The notes beneath the pieces were generated by a model. That model was not told where the DNA came from. It did no database searches and was given only the letters and a program-made list of their open reading frames with translations. Shown here piece by piece: positions 8,404-19,500 of a DNA stretch of 64,000 nucleotides. A program made the position numbers and the translations under genes. How positions within the stretch are numbered: the first letter of the stretch is position 1; each line of letters opens with the position of its first letter. The stretch is from G963665085 sp963665085. Its GTDB lineage: Bacteria; Bacteroidota; Bacteroidia; Bacteroidales; JAAAOM01. The stretch covers positions 1,488,001 to 1,552,000 of the forward strand of contig CAXXXS010000002.1 of the NCBI GenBank assembly GCA_963665085.2, given 5' to 3'.

Positions 8404-11400
8404 CTATCTCACTGGAGATATCTTTATTTCCCGCTTAAACATCGTTGGGCTAACCCGGTAACTTGCAAATACACCTCTTGCTGAACATCCAACTCCCGTG
8501 GTTGCATAGTCCAGGTTAAAGGTAATGCCATCCTGTTTCTGCAACTGATAGGTATAGATTGCCTTTGTTAGGTTATCGGTTGAATAAGGATAGGCGTTAA
8601 AATTAAATAACTCACTTACTTTAAACTCAAGTCCCTTACCCTCGTTATCAAGCATCTTTACCCACCGGTTATCGGTCCGTAAACCATAATCACTTGGTTT
8701 TAGATATGGAACATACATATTATCTACTGTTGTATTATAAATACCTACTTTATATCCACTCTTTCTTCCGGGATAGTTCTCCTGTGGACCGCGGCCATAC
8801 CACTCTACTTCATCCAGACTTTTATCCAAAGTAAAACTCAACCCAAACCGGGGGAAGTATAAAGGAAGTTTTGTCCCCTGTGGCTTCGAGGTATGTTCTA
8901 TGGTAATCTCACCATCGCCATCTATGATATAGGTGTACATATTTTCCAGTCCATTAAACTGTGCTCCTGTAATATACTGGTCTAAAGCACCCTCTGTTAA
9001 CTCACCAAACAAGGTTATCTGCCTGATATTAATATATACTTTTCCTTCTGCTTCAGTAACATCTGTATAAATCGGGTAATACGTTTGTTTGTCTATCCCT
9101 GTTGAATAAAATTCTGTTACGATATAGGTCCCAAAACCATCTTTCCAGTTTGAACTCATGGCTGACCTTGAACCCCAGCTATCAATATCATTTGCCATTG
9201 GGGCACGCCATACGCTGACCAACAAAGGTGACTTTAACATCTCTTTGCCGTCGATTATCATGGAAGCAAGGGCACCAATATTCTTATCAAATGTATATTC
9301 AAATCCTTTTCCTTTTACTTGAACGGTTTCTTCTGACTGGATAAAGCTAGCACTACCCGATGCATTTTTTGTCTCTTCAACATTCTTTTCCCAGGGTAAT
9401 TCCAGCTGGTTCCATGCTACTTCATGGCCGGCCTTTGCCCATATCTTGTCTTCTTTTAATGTTGAGCTGATTGTAATCCTATATTCTACCCCTTCTTTTA
9501 ATTCCGGTTTTGTATAGGGTATATTGAAAATCTTTTTCTCCAGTGGGTTTACCTGTAAGGTTAGTTCTCCTTCTTGCAGGACATCTCCGTCTGCTTCTAA
9601 GAACCAACGCGTGTTATACTGCGAAGCATCGGTAAAATGGTTGCGGTTCCATACTTCTACCAACCCTGTTTTTGAATCCAACATTTTAACCTCTAATGGC
9701 TGGACGACCTTTTTCATCTCCCACATCTCTGGCTGGACTTCCCTGTTGCCCCAGATATGTCCATAGTTCCTGGCCCCTGCACCATAACTCAAAAATGTGC
9801 CCTGGCCGGTTTCTTTTTCAAAATCAAGCCACAATGCTGCTTCTTCTGGTTTAAAGCTTCCTGGCATTACTGCTTCAGCAAAGATGCCTACATTATCGAG
9901 CATCGCATCACACATGTACCCGGGGGTTTCTGAACCATCTATCTCTGAATCCCTTCCTAAACTTATAGTAAATGGAAAGTTCTTAATTTTTCCACTTGCC
10001 TCTTTACTGCCTTTCTTTTCATTATCAAGATAAAGCTGCATCTCTTTTCCATCATACACCGCTGTTAGCTGGTGCCAGGTGTTCTCCCAGTTATCGGGTA
10101 ACCCAATACGTAAGGTGTATTTTCCTCCGGAATTGCCCCTGCCCATATATAAACTCATCATATCTAAACCACGGCCACTATTGGGACTAACATCGGTATA
10201 GATATAAAACTCCAATGAATCCCGGCCATCCTGGACAATACCAAACTGGTTGGAGCCTTTGGTGATAAACTGTCCGCCACTGGCATTTAGCTTTCGTGGA
10301 AAAACATCCATCGTTATGGTTAATTTATCGACTGCTATCTCTAAAGCATCATCCCTGTAAACCTCTACCCACTGGTCGTGGCCATTCAGGTTAACGGCTT
10401 TTCCTGTTTTTCCTTCTACCAGTTTTATGTTATTACCCATTAAATGGGCCGGTGCTTTGTTGGGGGATAAATCCTCTACCTTTCGTATCTTTTCTGTAAG
10501 CCCCGGGCTTACAAAATCCCAGATGGCTCCTCCCATCGTCCGCGAATGGGAATAAATAGCATTCCAGTAATCTTCTAACCCTCCACCGGCATTTCCTGCT
10601 ACCGATAAATATTCATCCATAAAAGACGGGCGGATATCAGTCTCGTTGATACCCAGTCCAACACGCATATCTAGCTCCAGGGGTGTAGGATAACGTGGCC
10701 CGATAATCTCCTCTACCGGGTGTGAGAATGAATTCCCCCCGTACATCCAGTATCGCGTCTGGTCATAAATCCTTCCTTCTTTTATTACCTCGTTGATATT
10801 CATCCCTTCCCCGCTTTCATTTCCCGCACTCCAAAATAAAATACAGGGATGGTTCCTGTCCCTTAAGACCATCTGGCGGGTACGTTCCCTATACATATCG
10901 GTAAACTCCGGAAGGTCACATACATTCTCTGTTGCATGGGACTCTACTCCTGCCTCATCTATTACAAACAGTCCGTATTCATCTGCTAAATCTAAATATT
11001 CGTTTACCGGTGGATAATGCGAAGTTCGTACGGCATTAAAGTTAAACTGCTTTAGTATCTCAAAATCTTTCCGGATAATATCTTCTGTCATGGCATGCCC
11101 CAAATCGGCATGCTGCATGTGGGAGTTTGTTGCGTTTACTTTGATGGCTACCCCGTTCAACAAAAATGTATCGCCATCTATCAACGTTTCTTTAAACCCA
11201 ATTCGTTGTTCTGCTATATCCTGGAGTTTCTCTCCTTCTGACAACAGCTCCATCTTTAACGTATAAAGATTGGGGGTTTCGGATGTCCATTTTAACGGGT
11301 TGGTTATCTTTTTCTTTAGTTCTATTTGTTTTTTACCAGCTGCATCCATTTTAAAGGGTTCGCTTTTCATCTCTGACACCAGTTTATTGTCTGCATCATA

Positions 11401-12258
11401 CAAGGATGCCTTCACTGAGAATGAGGAAGCTGCTGCAGGGGCTGTATATTTTTTTACATCTACTTTTACCGATAAGTTTGCATCGGTATAAGTATCATCT
11501 AAATCGGTTACTACATACCAGTCAAACAAGCGGACATCGGGTGACGCATAGATATTAACATCATCGAAGATGCCTGCAAACCGCCAGTAATCCTGCCCTT
11601 CCAGGTAATAGCCATCGCTGTATTTTACTACAAAAACGGCCAGGGTATTGACCCCTTTTTTTAGGTATTTGGTGATGTTATATTCTGCTGGCTCCTGTCC
11701 GCCTTCATTGTAGCCTACTTCCTGCCCGTTTACCCATACAAAGGAGGCTGAAGCTGTTTTTTCCATCCGCAAAAATACCTGGTCGCCTTCCCACGATGAT
11801 GGTACTGTAAAGGTCTTGCGATAGGCGCCGGTTGGATTATACTCGCGGGGGACATGGGGTAGTTCTACTGCAAATACATCTTGTTTTTGGGGTGGGCCCC
11901 AGAAACTTTTTTTAATAATGGGGAAAGGGGCATTGACATTCCTGAAAATCCTGTCGCCATAACCCTGCATCTCCCAATTGGATGGCACCTCAATGGTTCC
12001 CCAGCGTTTATCATTAAACTTGCTTGTATAAAAATCCGTGGGGATGCCCTCAGGGGTTTCACTATAGAAAAATTTCCAGTCACCATTCAAGGACATGGAA
12101 TTCGCTGGTAAAAAGTAAGCTCGCCCCTCTTCCTGACCTTGTTCGAATACTGAGGTGTTTTCTATATAATAGTAGATATTATCGAGGAACTTGGTAGGTT
12201 GGGCAAATATTACAAGGGGTAACAGGAGAAAATATGTAAATAAATTAAATCGTTTCAT
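8404..12258 (-). CDS. GH2 beta-galactosidase-like enzyme with inserted LamG domain
   Basis: A 1284-residue secreted glycosidase with a signal peptide ending 'PLVIFAQ'. It follows LacZ organisation: sugar-binding jelly roll (~50-240), immunoglobulin-like domain (~245-355), TIM barrel from ~360, and C-terminal beta-sandwich domains. Acid/base Glu481 lies in 'WSAGNESGEG' and nucleophile Glu549 in 'FMDEYLSVAGN'. After 'GAIWDFVSPGL' (~587) a concanavalin-like LamG domain (~590-815, 'FTISLGRDSEIDGSETPGYM') interrupts the barrel, which resumes at 'FLSYGAGARNYGH'. The insert probably binds glycan near the active site. The substrate could be a beta-galactoside or another beta-glycoside. The gene looks visibly more GC-rich than its neighbours. 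It lies between GH51 and GH30 in the PUL B enzyme string. Confidence 0.92.
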   Translation of the reverse strand: MKRFNLFTYFLLLPLVIFAQPTKFLDNIYYYIENTSVFEQGQEEGRAYFLPANSMSLNGDWKFFYSETPEGIPTDFYTSKFNDKRWGTIEVPSNWEMQGYGDRIFRNVNAPFPIIKKSFWGPPQKQDVFAVELPHVPREYNPTGAYRKTFTVPSSWEGDQVFLRMEKTASASFVWVNGQEVGYNEGGQEPAEYNITKYLKKGVNTLAVFVVKYSDGYYLEGQDYWRFAGIFDDVNIYASPDVRLFDWYVVTDLDDTYTDANLSVKVDVKKYTAPAAASSFSVKASLYDADNKLVSEMKSEPFKMDAAGKKQIELKKKITNPLKWTSETPNLYTLKMELLSEGEKLQDIAEQRIGFKETLIDGDTFLLNGVAIKVNATNSHMQHADLGHAMTEDIIRKDFEILKQFNFNAVRTSHYPPVNEYLDLADEYGLFVIDEAGVESHATENVCDLPEFTDMYRERTRQMVLRDRNHPCILFWSAGNESGEGMNINEVIKEGRIYDQTRYWMYGGNSFSHPVEEIIGPRYPTPLELDMRVGLGINETDIRPSFMDEYLSVAGNAGGGLEDYWNAIYSHSRTMGGAIWDFVSPGLTEKIRKVEDLSPNKAPAHLMGNNIKLVEGKTGKAVNLNGHDQWVEVYRDDALEIAVDKLTITMDVFPRKLNASGGQFITKGSNQFGIVQDGRDSLEFYIYTDVSPNSGRGLDMMSLYMGRGNSGGKYTLRIGLPDNWENTWHQLTAVYDGKEMQLYLDNEKKGSKEASGKIKNFPFTISLGRDSEIDGSETPGYMCDAMLDNVGIFAEAVMPGSFKPEEAALWLDFEKETGQGTFLSYGAGARNYGHIWGNREVQPEMWEMKKVVQPLEVKMLDSKTGLVEVWNRNHFTDASQYNTRWFLEADGDVLQEGELTLQVNPLEKKIFNIPYTKPELKEGVEYRITISSTLKEDKIWAKAGHEVAWNQLELPWEKNVEETKNASGSASFIQSEETVQVKGKGFEYTFDKNIGALASMIIDGKEMLKSPLLVSVWRAPMANDIDSWGSRSAMSSNWKDGFGTYIVTEFYSTGIDKQTYYPIYTDVTEAEGKVYINIRQITLFGELTEGALDQYITGAQFNGLENMYTYIIDGDGEITIEHTSKPQGTKLPLYFPRFGLSFTLDKSLDEVEWYGRGPQENYPGRKSGYKVGIYNTTVDNMYVPYLKPSDYGLRTDNRWVKMLDNEGKGLEFKVSELFNFNAYPYSTDNLTKAIYTYQLQKQDGITFNLDYATTGVGCSARGVFASYRVSPTMFKREIKISPVR

Positions 12259-12335
12259 ATTGATTCTATTTTATATAAAGACTATTTAGGCTCATTAAAA
12301 AGAAAGATTTCAGTTAAAATCAATCACAGAAATAA

Positions 12336-14309
12336 TCAGTTTGATTTGATTTTAATTAAAGTAAATGAATATGGACTAACATTAATCTTCAGATTCTTTT
12401 TATTAAGACTTGCAACACTTTCTGTAGGGATAATATTATCCGAATTCTCAAGTGTATTCATAGCCTCAAGATCAGTACTGCTTAAAACCGTTATTTGAGC
12501 GTTTGATTCTAACCTTTTTTTTGTTTTTAAAGCTATGTCCAGATCTTGTTTTGTATCACTGCTGTTTACAATTTTAAGAATTATCTCATTTTTTTCTTTA
12601 TCTAATGCTGCTGATGCATAGAGACCATCACTGCCTTTCAAAGGTTCCCCATCGGTTAACATATTTAAAAGGTGTGTACCTTTATTTACAGAGTATAATT
12701 TCTGCACATAATAGCTTACTGTACCGTAAGAAGTAAGATTATCAAACCAAATAAGATCCGGCGTCCACTGCCATGCATCCACATGTGCTAAAAGGGGTGC
12801 ATATGAAGCCATATAAACTACATCAGCATTTCTTTCAAGACCTGTCATAAAAGCTGCCTCAGCCAATGCACAGCCCCATGTGTTTTTATTCTCAGGGCTT
12901 GCCATTTGATGGCTGGATGCAGCAAATTCTCCAACAAATATTTTATATGTATTTCTTTCATAATCATCATAACGTGATATATTATCATAAAACCACTGAG
13001 GGCTGCTATAATAATGTTCATCTACCAAGTCTGCATTGTATTTTTTCAATTCTTTTTCTGCATAATCAAAGAAAGGCCCTGATGACATGGGACCACTTGT
13101 TGAAACGATTTTAATATCCGGATATTTCTCATTTATTGTTTTTTCAAAAATGGCATAACGTTCAAAATATTGGGCTCCCCATTGTTCATTTCCAACACCA
13201 ATATATTTCATGTTAAATGGCTGTGGATGCCCCATCTCTGCCCTTATCTTCCCCCATTCTGAATTAACAGGGCCATTGGCAAATTCAATCAAATCAAGTG
13301 CATCCTGAACATAAGGATCTAAATTTTCAAGTGATACCAGCTCCCCTGTATTAAATTGACATGCCATACCACAATTTATAACGGGTAAGGGTTCTGCTCC
13401 TATATCTTCGGAAAGTAAAAAGTATTCATAAAAACCTAATCCGTAAGATTGATAATAATCTGGTGTTGCGCGTGAGTTCTCGTCATTCCATCTGTTAATG
13501 TTCAATTTTCGATCCTCAACATTCCCTATAGTTTGTTTCCATTGATATCGTTTTGAAAGGTCGCGCCCTTCTACAATACATCCTCCGGGAAACCTAAAAA
13601 ATCCTGGTTTCATGTCGGCGAGTAACTGAACCAAATCAGCCCGAAGACCATTTTCTCTTTTTCCCCATGTATTAACAGGGAAAAGTGATACCATATCAAA
13701 TTCGATAGTTCCTTTCCCCTCAAAAGAAAGTTTTAATTTTGATTTTGGATCTGTTTTGTCTGCTGTAACAATTGCTTCGTACTCTTTCCAATCCTTGTCT
13801 TTTAGATTTATTGTTGTTTTTCCAATTGTTTCATCATTTGAGTCTAACAATTCTACATGTATTGCTATCTCTTCAGCTTCTGGTATTGAGGCAAGTATTG
13901 AGAAACGGTATTCATCTCCTTCTTTTATACCAATGCCTCTAAATCCTGTATTTACCATACTTGATTCTCCGGAAGCCTCATCTAGCTCCATCCTGGCATA
14001 ACGTTGATTATTAAATTCTTCTCCTCTATTAATAAATAAAAGGTTGGACATAAAGAAATTCTGTCCGGGGAACTCCCATCCTGTTTTCGGATTTGGAAAC
14101 TCAAAGGAACGATTCTTAATGAGTTCAGCATACAAACCCCCATCTGCGGCGAAATTTATGTCCTCAAAAAACAAACCCCACATGGTTGGCTGTATTTCAA
14201 AAACAGGATTATCTACATCAACGTTAATTTTTATATCCTGACCAAAAGATATTTTAGTGAAAAATAAAACAGAGGTTAAAAGGATTAATCTATAAATGTT
14301 CGTTTTCAT
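12336..14309 (-). CDS. GH51 alpha-L-arabinofuranosidase
   Basis: A 657-residue secreted enzyme that removes alpha-L-arabinofuranose from arabinoxylan, arabinan or similar glycans. I start at the ATG at 14309, directly before the signal peptide ('TKISFGQ' at its end); a longer frame adds seven residues. The acid/base is Glu375 in 'GVGNEQWG' and the nucleophile Glu461 in 'FVGEFAASSH'. The N-terminal strand 'MWGLFFEDINFAADGGLYAE' is typical of GH51. A carbohydrate-binding-module-like insert (~95-215) separates it from the barrel ('FRFPGGCIVEG'), as in the larger plant and bacterial members. It is the first enzyme gene after SusD in PUL B and the best clue that the substrate carries arabinofuranose. 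Confidence 0.92.
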   Translation of the reverse strand: MKTNIYRLILLTSVLFFTKISFGQDIKINVDVDNPVFEIQPTMWGLFFEDINFAADGGLYAELIKNRSFEFPNPKTGWEFPGQNFFMSNLLFINRGEEFNNQRYARMELDEASGESSMVNTGFRGIGIKEGDEYRFSILASIPEAEEIAIHVELLDSNDETIGKTTINLKDKDWKEYEAIVTADKTDPKSKLKLSFEGKGTIEFDMVSLFPVNTWGKRENGLRADLVQLLADMKPGFFRFPGGCIVEGRDLSKRYQWKQTIGNVEDRKLNINRWNDENSRATPDYYQSYGLGFYEYFLLSEDIGAEPLPVINCGMACQFNTGELVSLENLDPYVQDALDLIEFANGPVNSEWGKIRAEMGHPQPFNMKYIGVGNEQWGAQYFERYAIFEKTINEKYPDIKIVSTSGPMSSGPFFDYAEKELKKYNADLVDEHYYSSPQWFYDNISRYDDYERNTYKIFVGEFAASSHQMASPENKNTWGCALAEAAFMTGLERNADVVYMASYAPLLAHVDAWQWTPDLIWFDNLTSYGTVSYYVQKLYSVNKGTHLLNMLTDGEPLKGSDGLYASAALDKEKNEIILKIVNSSDTKQDLDIALKTKKRLESNAQITVLSSTDLEAMNTLENSDNIIPTESVASLNKKNLKINVSPYSFTLIKIKSN

Positions 14310-14573
14310 TATTTTTTTATTTAGAGTCATGAATCGTAAATTATTTATTTTAGTTCTTATTGGTTTCTTTAAATTTCATTTTAGCAGTTTGTAACTTTAG
14401 CTGTTCTATTGTTTGGTATATTTTTCTTTTAGTAAAAAAAGAAATAAAAATCTCAATAAAATCAACAAAATGGTTTTTATATAATCCTTCAGTCTACCAG
14501 GAATTCAGCAATTATAATATTGCTTATCCTATCATACGTTCAATACAGTAAAATGTAGCTTCTGTTTTGTTAA

Positions 14574-14706
14574 AGAGGGTATCCAAAAAATTTTTAGATT
14601 GTAAACTCTGTCAGGTTCTTCGAACTCTGTCAGGTTGTAACTTAAAAGCTTGACAATCCCGACAGAGTCGTTAGACCTGTCGGAGTTTTTTTTGGACACC
14701 CTCTTA
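14574..14706. repeat. MITE-like palindromic element, copy 1
   Basis: The 422-bp gap between GH51 and SusD has no gene. Its susD-proximal part is a ~133-bp element with inverted ends (GAGGGTATCC ... GGACACCCTCTT) and internal repeats of 'CTCTGTCAGGTT' facing 'GACAGAGT' copies. Two more copies lie at 30872-31011 and, inverted, at 57163-57301. It starts 26 bp after the susD stop, so a SusCD transcript would form a long hairpin here, possibly separating SusCD from enzyme expression. No transposase is present. Bases 14310-14573 are AT-rich with nothing recognisable. Confidence 0.82.
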
Positions 14707-14731
14707 AATTTATTTAACTATTTTTTAAATA

Positions 14732-16540
14732 CTAATTATAACCTGGGTTCTGAGTAATTGTTGGTTCACCTTCAACCTGGCTATTAATAATAGTCGTTTG
14801 ATCAAACGGCAGAAACTGGTCTGTTTCATCAAACGTTATATTCCTCATATAACTGGTATACTGTGATTGGAACTCTGTGTAATCATTTAACTCTTTTTCG
14901 ACGTACTCTGAGCCAAAACGAATAACATCATAAAAACGACTTCCTTCAAAACCAAGTTCTAAACTACGTTCAAACAAAATAGCATCAAGCGCTTGTGATG
15001 AAGAAGCAAACGTTCCATAAAGACCAATTTGGTAATTTGCTGCAAAATCATCTCCAGCTTCGTTCATTACCCACCCTTCTGTATTCTGCATCCGGGTTCT
15101 TACCTGATCAACATAACCAGCAGCAGCTGTAAGGTTGTTGTTTACCCTTACTTCTAATTCAGCAGCCCATAACAAAACATCAGCAAAACGTATAACATGT
15201 CCATTTATAGCATTAAGTGCTGTACTTTCCTTGTTATGAACACCTTCATAGGCTTCATAGTACATCATTTTTTTATGAATGTATGGCCCATTGTAAAGAC
15301 CTGTTGCATCTCTCATCCAGTCAACACCAGGCATCACACCCCAATCAAGATAAGGTATACCTCTTCTTCCGACAACCCAATCAAGTCTTGGATCTAGTGG
15401 TTTTGTTTCTGGTTCGAAAGCATCACTGCTGGCTAATCCATAATCATTTTTAACCGGCTCCGAATTAGTTGAATAATAATCCAGGTAAGGTAATCCTGTG
15501 GCAGCATCTACCCTGAATTTATCAACAAACCACTGACTTGGAGCTATATAACCCCAACCTCTACCATAACCCGGGCTACCTGTTCTTTGGAATGACATCC
15601 ATACATTTTCCAGATTATAGGTGTTGTCTCCTGAGAACCAATCCCATGCTCCATCAGAATACCCGTTAACAGAAATCTGAACCTGAAAAACATTCTCTTT
15701 ATTATTTTCCTGTTCCGGATCAAAATTATCATGGTATTTAGGCATTAAACCATATTTTTCTCCCTGTGCTGTTTGTCCATTATTAACAACATTCACACAA
15801 AGGTCGTAGGTTGTAGCATCATACTTTTCCTGCTCCAGTCGAATTTTAACAAGATAAGCTTTAGCAGCCCATGAATTGGCCCGGCCTGCTACAGATTGAG
15901 TGGCTGGTAGATTATCAGCTGCAAATTGCATATCTGCTTCTATATTATCCCAGATATCGACATAAGATACACCATCATTATCAACCGTATTGGGTTGTTT
16001 AACATCAAGCCCATGCGTTTCATCTATCCAGGGAACATTACCCCAAAGCCTTTTAAGCATAAAATAAAAATGTCCCCGCAAAAACCTTGCTTCAGCCAGA
16101 AGAGCATTCTTATCGTCATCAGAATAACCTTCTACCTGGGGTATTAACAATATCAGCTGGTTCGTCATACTTACTGCATTGTAATAATGCTGGAATACAT
16201 TTGTAATAAAAGGCGTAGTAGAAAAAAGATTCCATTGTGCAAAGGGTTCCCAGGATGAACCATCCCCTGCTTCTGTTCCTACAAGGGCCTCACCCCCTCT
16301 TACTGTTCCAAGTAAATGAGACCATGGTGCAGAAAGCAAACCACTAAAACCATTATTAGTACCATTCAATTGGCTGTAACAACCTACTAACAATCCATAA
16401 ACTCCATCCTCATCAGCAAGGACACTCTCGTCGTATGCCCCAATTGCGGGTTGTTCTAAAAACTCATCGGTACACGAGAAATTTATTGCTGTTAAAATTA
16501 GTATAAGCAGCGATGTATATATTATTCTATATTTTTTCAT
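14732..16540 (-). CDS. SusD/RagB-type outer-membrane glycan-binding lipoprotein (PUL B)
   Basis: A 602-residue lipoprotein (lipobox FSC near residue 23). It has the SusD-like N-terminal helices ('LLVGCYSQLNG', 'AEARFLRGHFYFMLKRLWG') and the RagB/SusD C-terminal region ending '...ITQNPGYN', with the usual 'FERSLELGFEGSRFYDVIRFG' block. SusD caps the SusC barrel at the cell surface and captures oligosaccharides. It begins 27 bp after the SusC stop (16568), the standard order. It differs strongly from the SusD at 31048, so the two systems probably import different oligosaccharides. Confidence 0.95.
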   Translation of the reverse strand: MKKYRIIYTSLLILILTAINFSCTDEFLEQPAIGAYDESVLADEDGVYGLLVGCYSQLNGTNNGFSGLLSAPWSHLLGTVRGGEALVGTEAGDGSSWEPFAQWNLFSTTPFITNVFQHYYNAVSMTNQLILLIPQVEGYSDDDKNALLAEARFLRGHFYFMLKRLWGNVPWIDETHGLDVKQPNTVDNDGVSYVDIWDNIEADMQFAADNLPATQSVAGRANSWAAKAYLVKIRLEQEKYDATTYDLCVNVVNNGQTAQGEKYGLMPKYHDNFDPEQENNKENVFQVQISVNGYSDGAWDWFSGDNTYNLENVWMSFQRTGSPGYGRGWGYIAPSQWFVDKFRVDAATGLPYLDYYSTNSEPVKNDYGLASSDAFEPETKPLDPRLDWVVGRRGIPYLDWGVMPGVDWMRDATGLYNGPYIHKKMMYYEAYEGVHNKESTALNAINGHVIRFADVLLWAAELEVRVNNNLTAAAGYVDQVRTRMQNTEGWVMNEAGDDFAANYQIGLYGTFASSSQALDAILFERSLELGFEGSRFYDVIRFGSEYVEKELNDYTEFQSQYTSYMRNITFDETDQFLPFDQTTIINSQVEGEPTITQNPGYN

Positions 16541-16567
16541 GATTTTTAATATTTTTTAGATTCTACA

Positions 16568-19500
16568 TTAAAAATTAAGGCTCACACCTACAACAATTTG
16601 TTTTGGTGTTGGATTCTGCGATGAAATAACACCCATTGTTAAATCTTCGTAATCTTCATCATCTGCAACATATGAAGCATCCGGATCAACACCAGAATAT
16701 GGTTTGTCCCCGCCTAATAAGGTAAACAGGTTCTGAGCCTGAACATAAATCCTCATTCCTTGCATTCCTATGCTGCTAGTCATCCTTGAAGGCAGTGTAT
16801 ATCCCAATTGTAGTGTCCTCATCCTAACAAATGTTACATCCTCAACATAGTAATCAAGTGCTGCATTTTTAGTTTCTGTATCTGATATGTCTAGCTTTGG
16901 CAGCAACGCACCGGTATTTTCTGTTGTCCAAGAGTCATAAAGCATTCTAGTACTTCTGTTATACTGGAATTTATTCATGTCGATATCACGACGCATCAGG
17001 TTAAAGATTTCACCACCCTGGTTCCAGAAAATGAATGTGCTTAAATCGAAATTTTTATATTCAAGAGACAGATTGATACCCACTTGAAAATCAGGGTGAG
17101 GGCTTCCGAGTTGAATCTTATCATTATCATCAATAACCTTATCCCCATTTGTGTCTTTTATCCTCCATCTTCCGATTGCAGGAGTAATAGGAGTTGAATA
17201 CTCAGCAGCATATGCACTCGCCTCAGCTTCGGTTTGGAAAGTACCATCCAATTCCCATCCCCAAATGTACGAAATCGGAAATCCTTTCTCTGTACGTGTA
17301 ATAACGCCCATATCAGAATCTTCTGCTCCTGCAAGGTACGAATCATCACTATCTAATACTTTATTAACAGTATTCCTGTATAGTCCAAAATTGGCATCTA
17401 CATTATAAGTCAGTTCTCCAATTTTCCCCCTTACAGAACCATTAATATCTATACCTCTATTTGTCATATTACCGATGTTCACAGAAGGCTGAGTTGCACT
17501 TGATCCTGTATAAGGTGCCTGGTTTTCAACAAGAAGATCTTCTGTCTCTTTGATATAATATTCTGCTGAAAGACTATATTTACCACCTAAGAAAGTTGCA
17601 TCAAATCCGATGTTGGTATTAACACTCTTTTCCCATCTTGCATCAGGATTTCCAATAGCATCCACAGAGTAACCGGGAACAATACTATTTCCTCCTCCCA
17701 TAGCATAACCACTACTTGTTGCTTTAGCATAGCGGGTATATTGATTTTGTGCCAGAAGTCCACTCTGGTTTCCGATAATACCGTAGCTACCTCTAATTTT
17801 CAAATCATCCAGCCAGCTAAATTGCTGCATAAAACTTTCTTCTGAGATCCTCCATCCAAAACCAAAGGCAGGGAAAACACCGTATCGGTTATTAGCACCA
17901 AATTTGGATGATCCATCACGACGCACTGTTGCATTTATCAGGTATTTGTCAGCAAACGCATAATCCAGCCTTCCAAATATGGAAGCCAGTTGTGTCCTTG
18001 TAAAATCACCTTCATTTGATTGTGTGCCTAACCCTGTGTCAAGCATAATAAAATCCTCATTATCATTTATATCATAATCCTCACGGGCAGCAGTTACATA
18101 GTCGCTGTAATTCCTGATAGCTTCAGTTCCCAATAATACTTTCACAGAATGACTTCCAAATGTTTTTGAATAATTAAGCGTATTGGTCCATGTCCATGAA
18201 GATGCAGAACTCATTGTTCGCTCTAATGAGCTAACTGAAGTATTTTCTGCATGTTCGTATGTTTGTTGTGTTAGATCCCAAAGGTTATAATTGTTGTTAT
18301 TTACACCAAAATTGGTTTTAAAAATAAGATCATTAAATAAGGTAAGTTCCGCAAATACATTCCCGAAAATATTAAACGTACTACTTTTATCAAACCTGTC
18401 GCGCCACCTGTTTCCTATTGGATTCTGGGCATTTCCCATACCTGCCACTGATCCACTAACAGGATTACCCATCTCGTCCCATACTGGTATAAGAGGGTTC
18501 ATATACCTTGTCATAGTTCCTGTTCCATCACCTTTTGTTCCTGTATATGCTATTTGTAGGTTTTCACCTACTCGAAGTGACTTAAATAAATTGAATGTAG
18601 AGTTGGCACGAATGGTATACCTATTATATTTAAACCATTCATTTGATGTATCATCCTGATCATAATAACTCATACTTAATGCATAGGTTGCAGACTCTGA
18701 ACCACCTGTCGCACCAAATTGAACATTTGTAATTGCTGCTGGATTAAATAACTCTTCGTACCAATCCGTGTCTGCAGATTTTACAATCTGATTTGATTCA
18801 AAATCATAATTATCCATATTGGTAAGACTTGCAAATGTTGTAGGATCTGAAGTTCTAAGTTCTTCAAGATATGTTCCTCCATAACCACCAGCTTTAACAT
18901 ATTCAGGAATTACTGGTGAAGAACCAGAACCATATTGTGCATGAATAGGGGCAAGTCCGGCTCCCTCATAAGATTTCCACCAATAGTCTCCATATTCCTC
19001 GGCATTCATTAAATCGGGAAAATCATTCTGGTTTACATAATTAATTCCGGTAAAAACTTTTACGTTAAACTGAGCTTTCCCGGGACGGCCTTGTTTTGTT
19101 GAAATAATAATAACTCCGGATGCCGCACGTGCACCATATACAGATGCTGAAGCCGCATCTTTTAATACCTGAACAGATTGAACATCATCCGGGTTCAAAT
19201 TATTGAAAGCCACCGCATCAGCAGGAACACCATCAATAATATACAAGGGTTCAGATTCACCGAAAGAGCCAAATCCCCTAATCCTGATTTTTGATTCTCC
19301 TCCGGGCTTACCATCTGTTTGAACAAAAACACCTGATGCACGTCCCTGTAACTGGCTTCCCAATGTCGCAGAGTTTAATTTTTGCATCTCATCCGTATCC
19401 ACAACGGTTACAGAACCAATAATATCTTTTTTTCTTTCTACAGAATAACCGGTTACAACGACCTCATCAAGAGATAAAATGTCTTCTGCTAAAGAAACAT

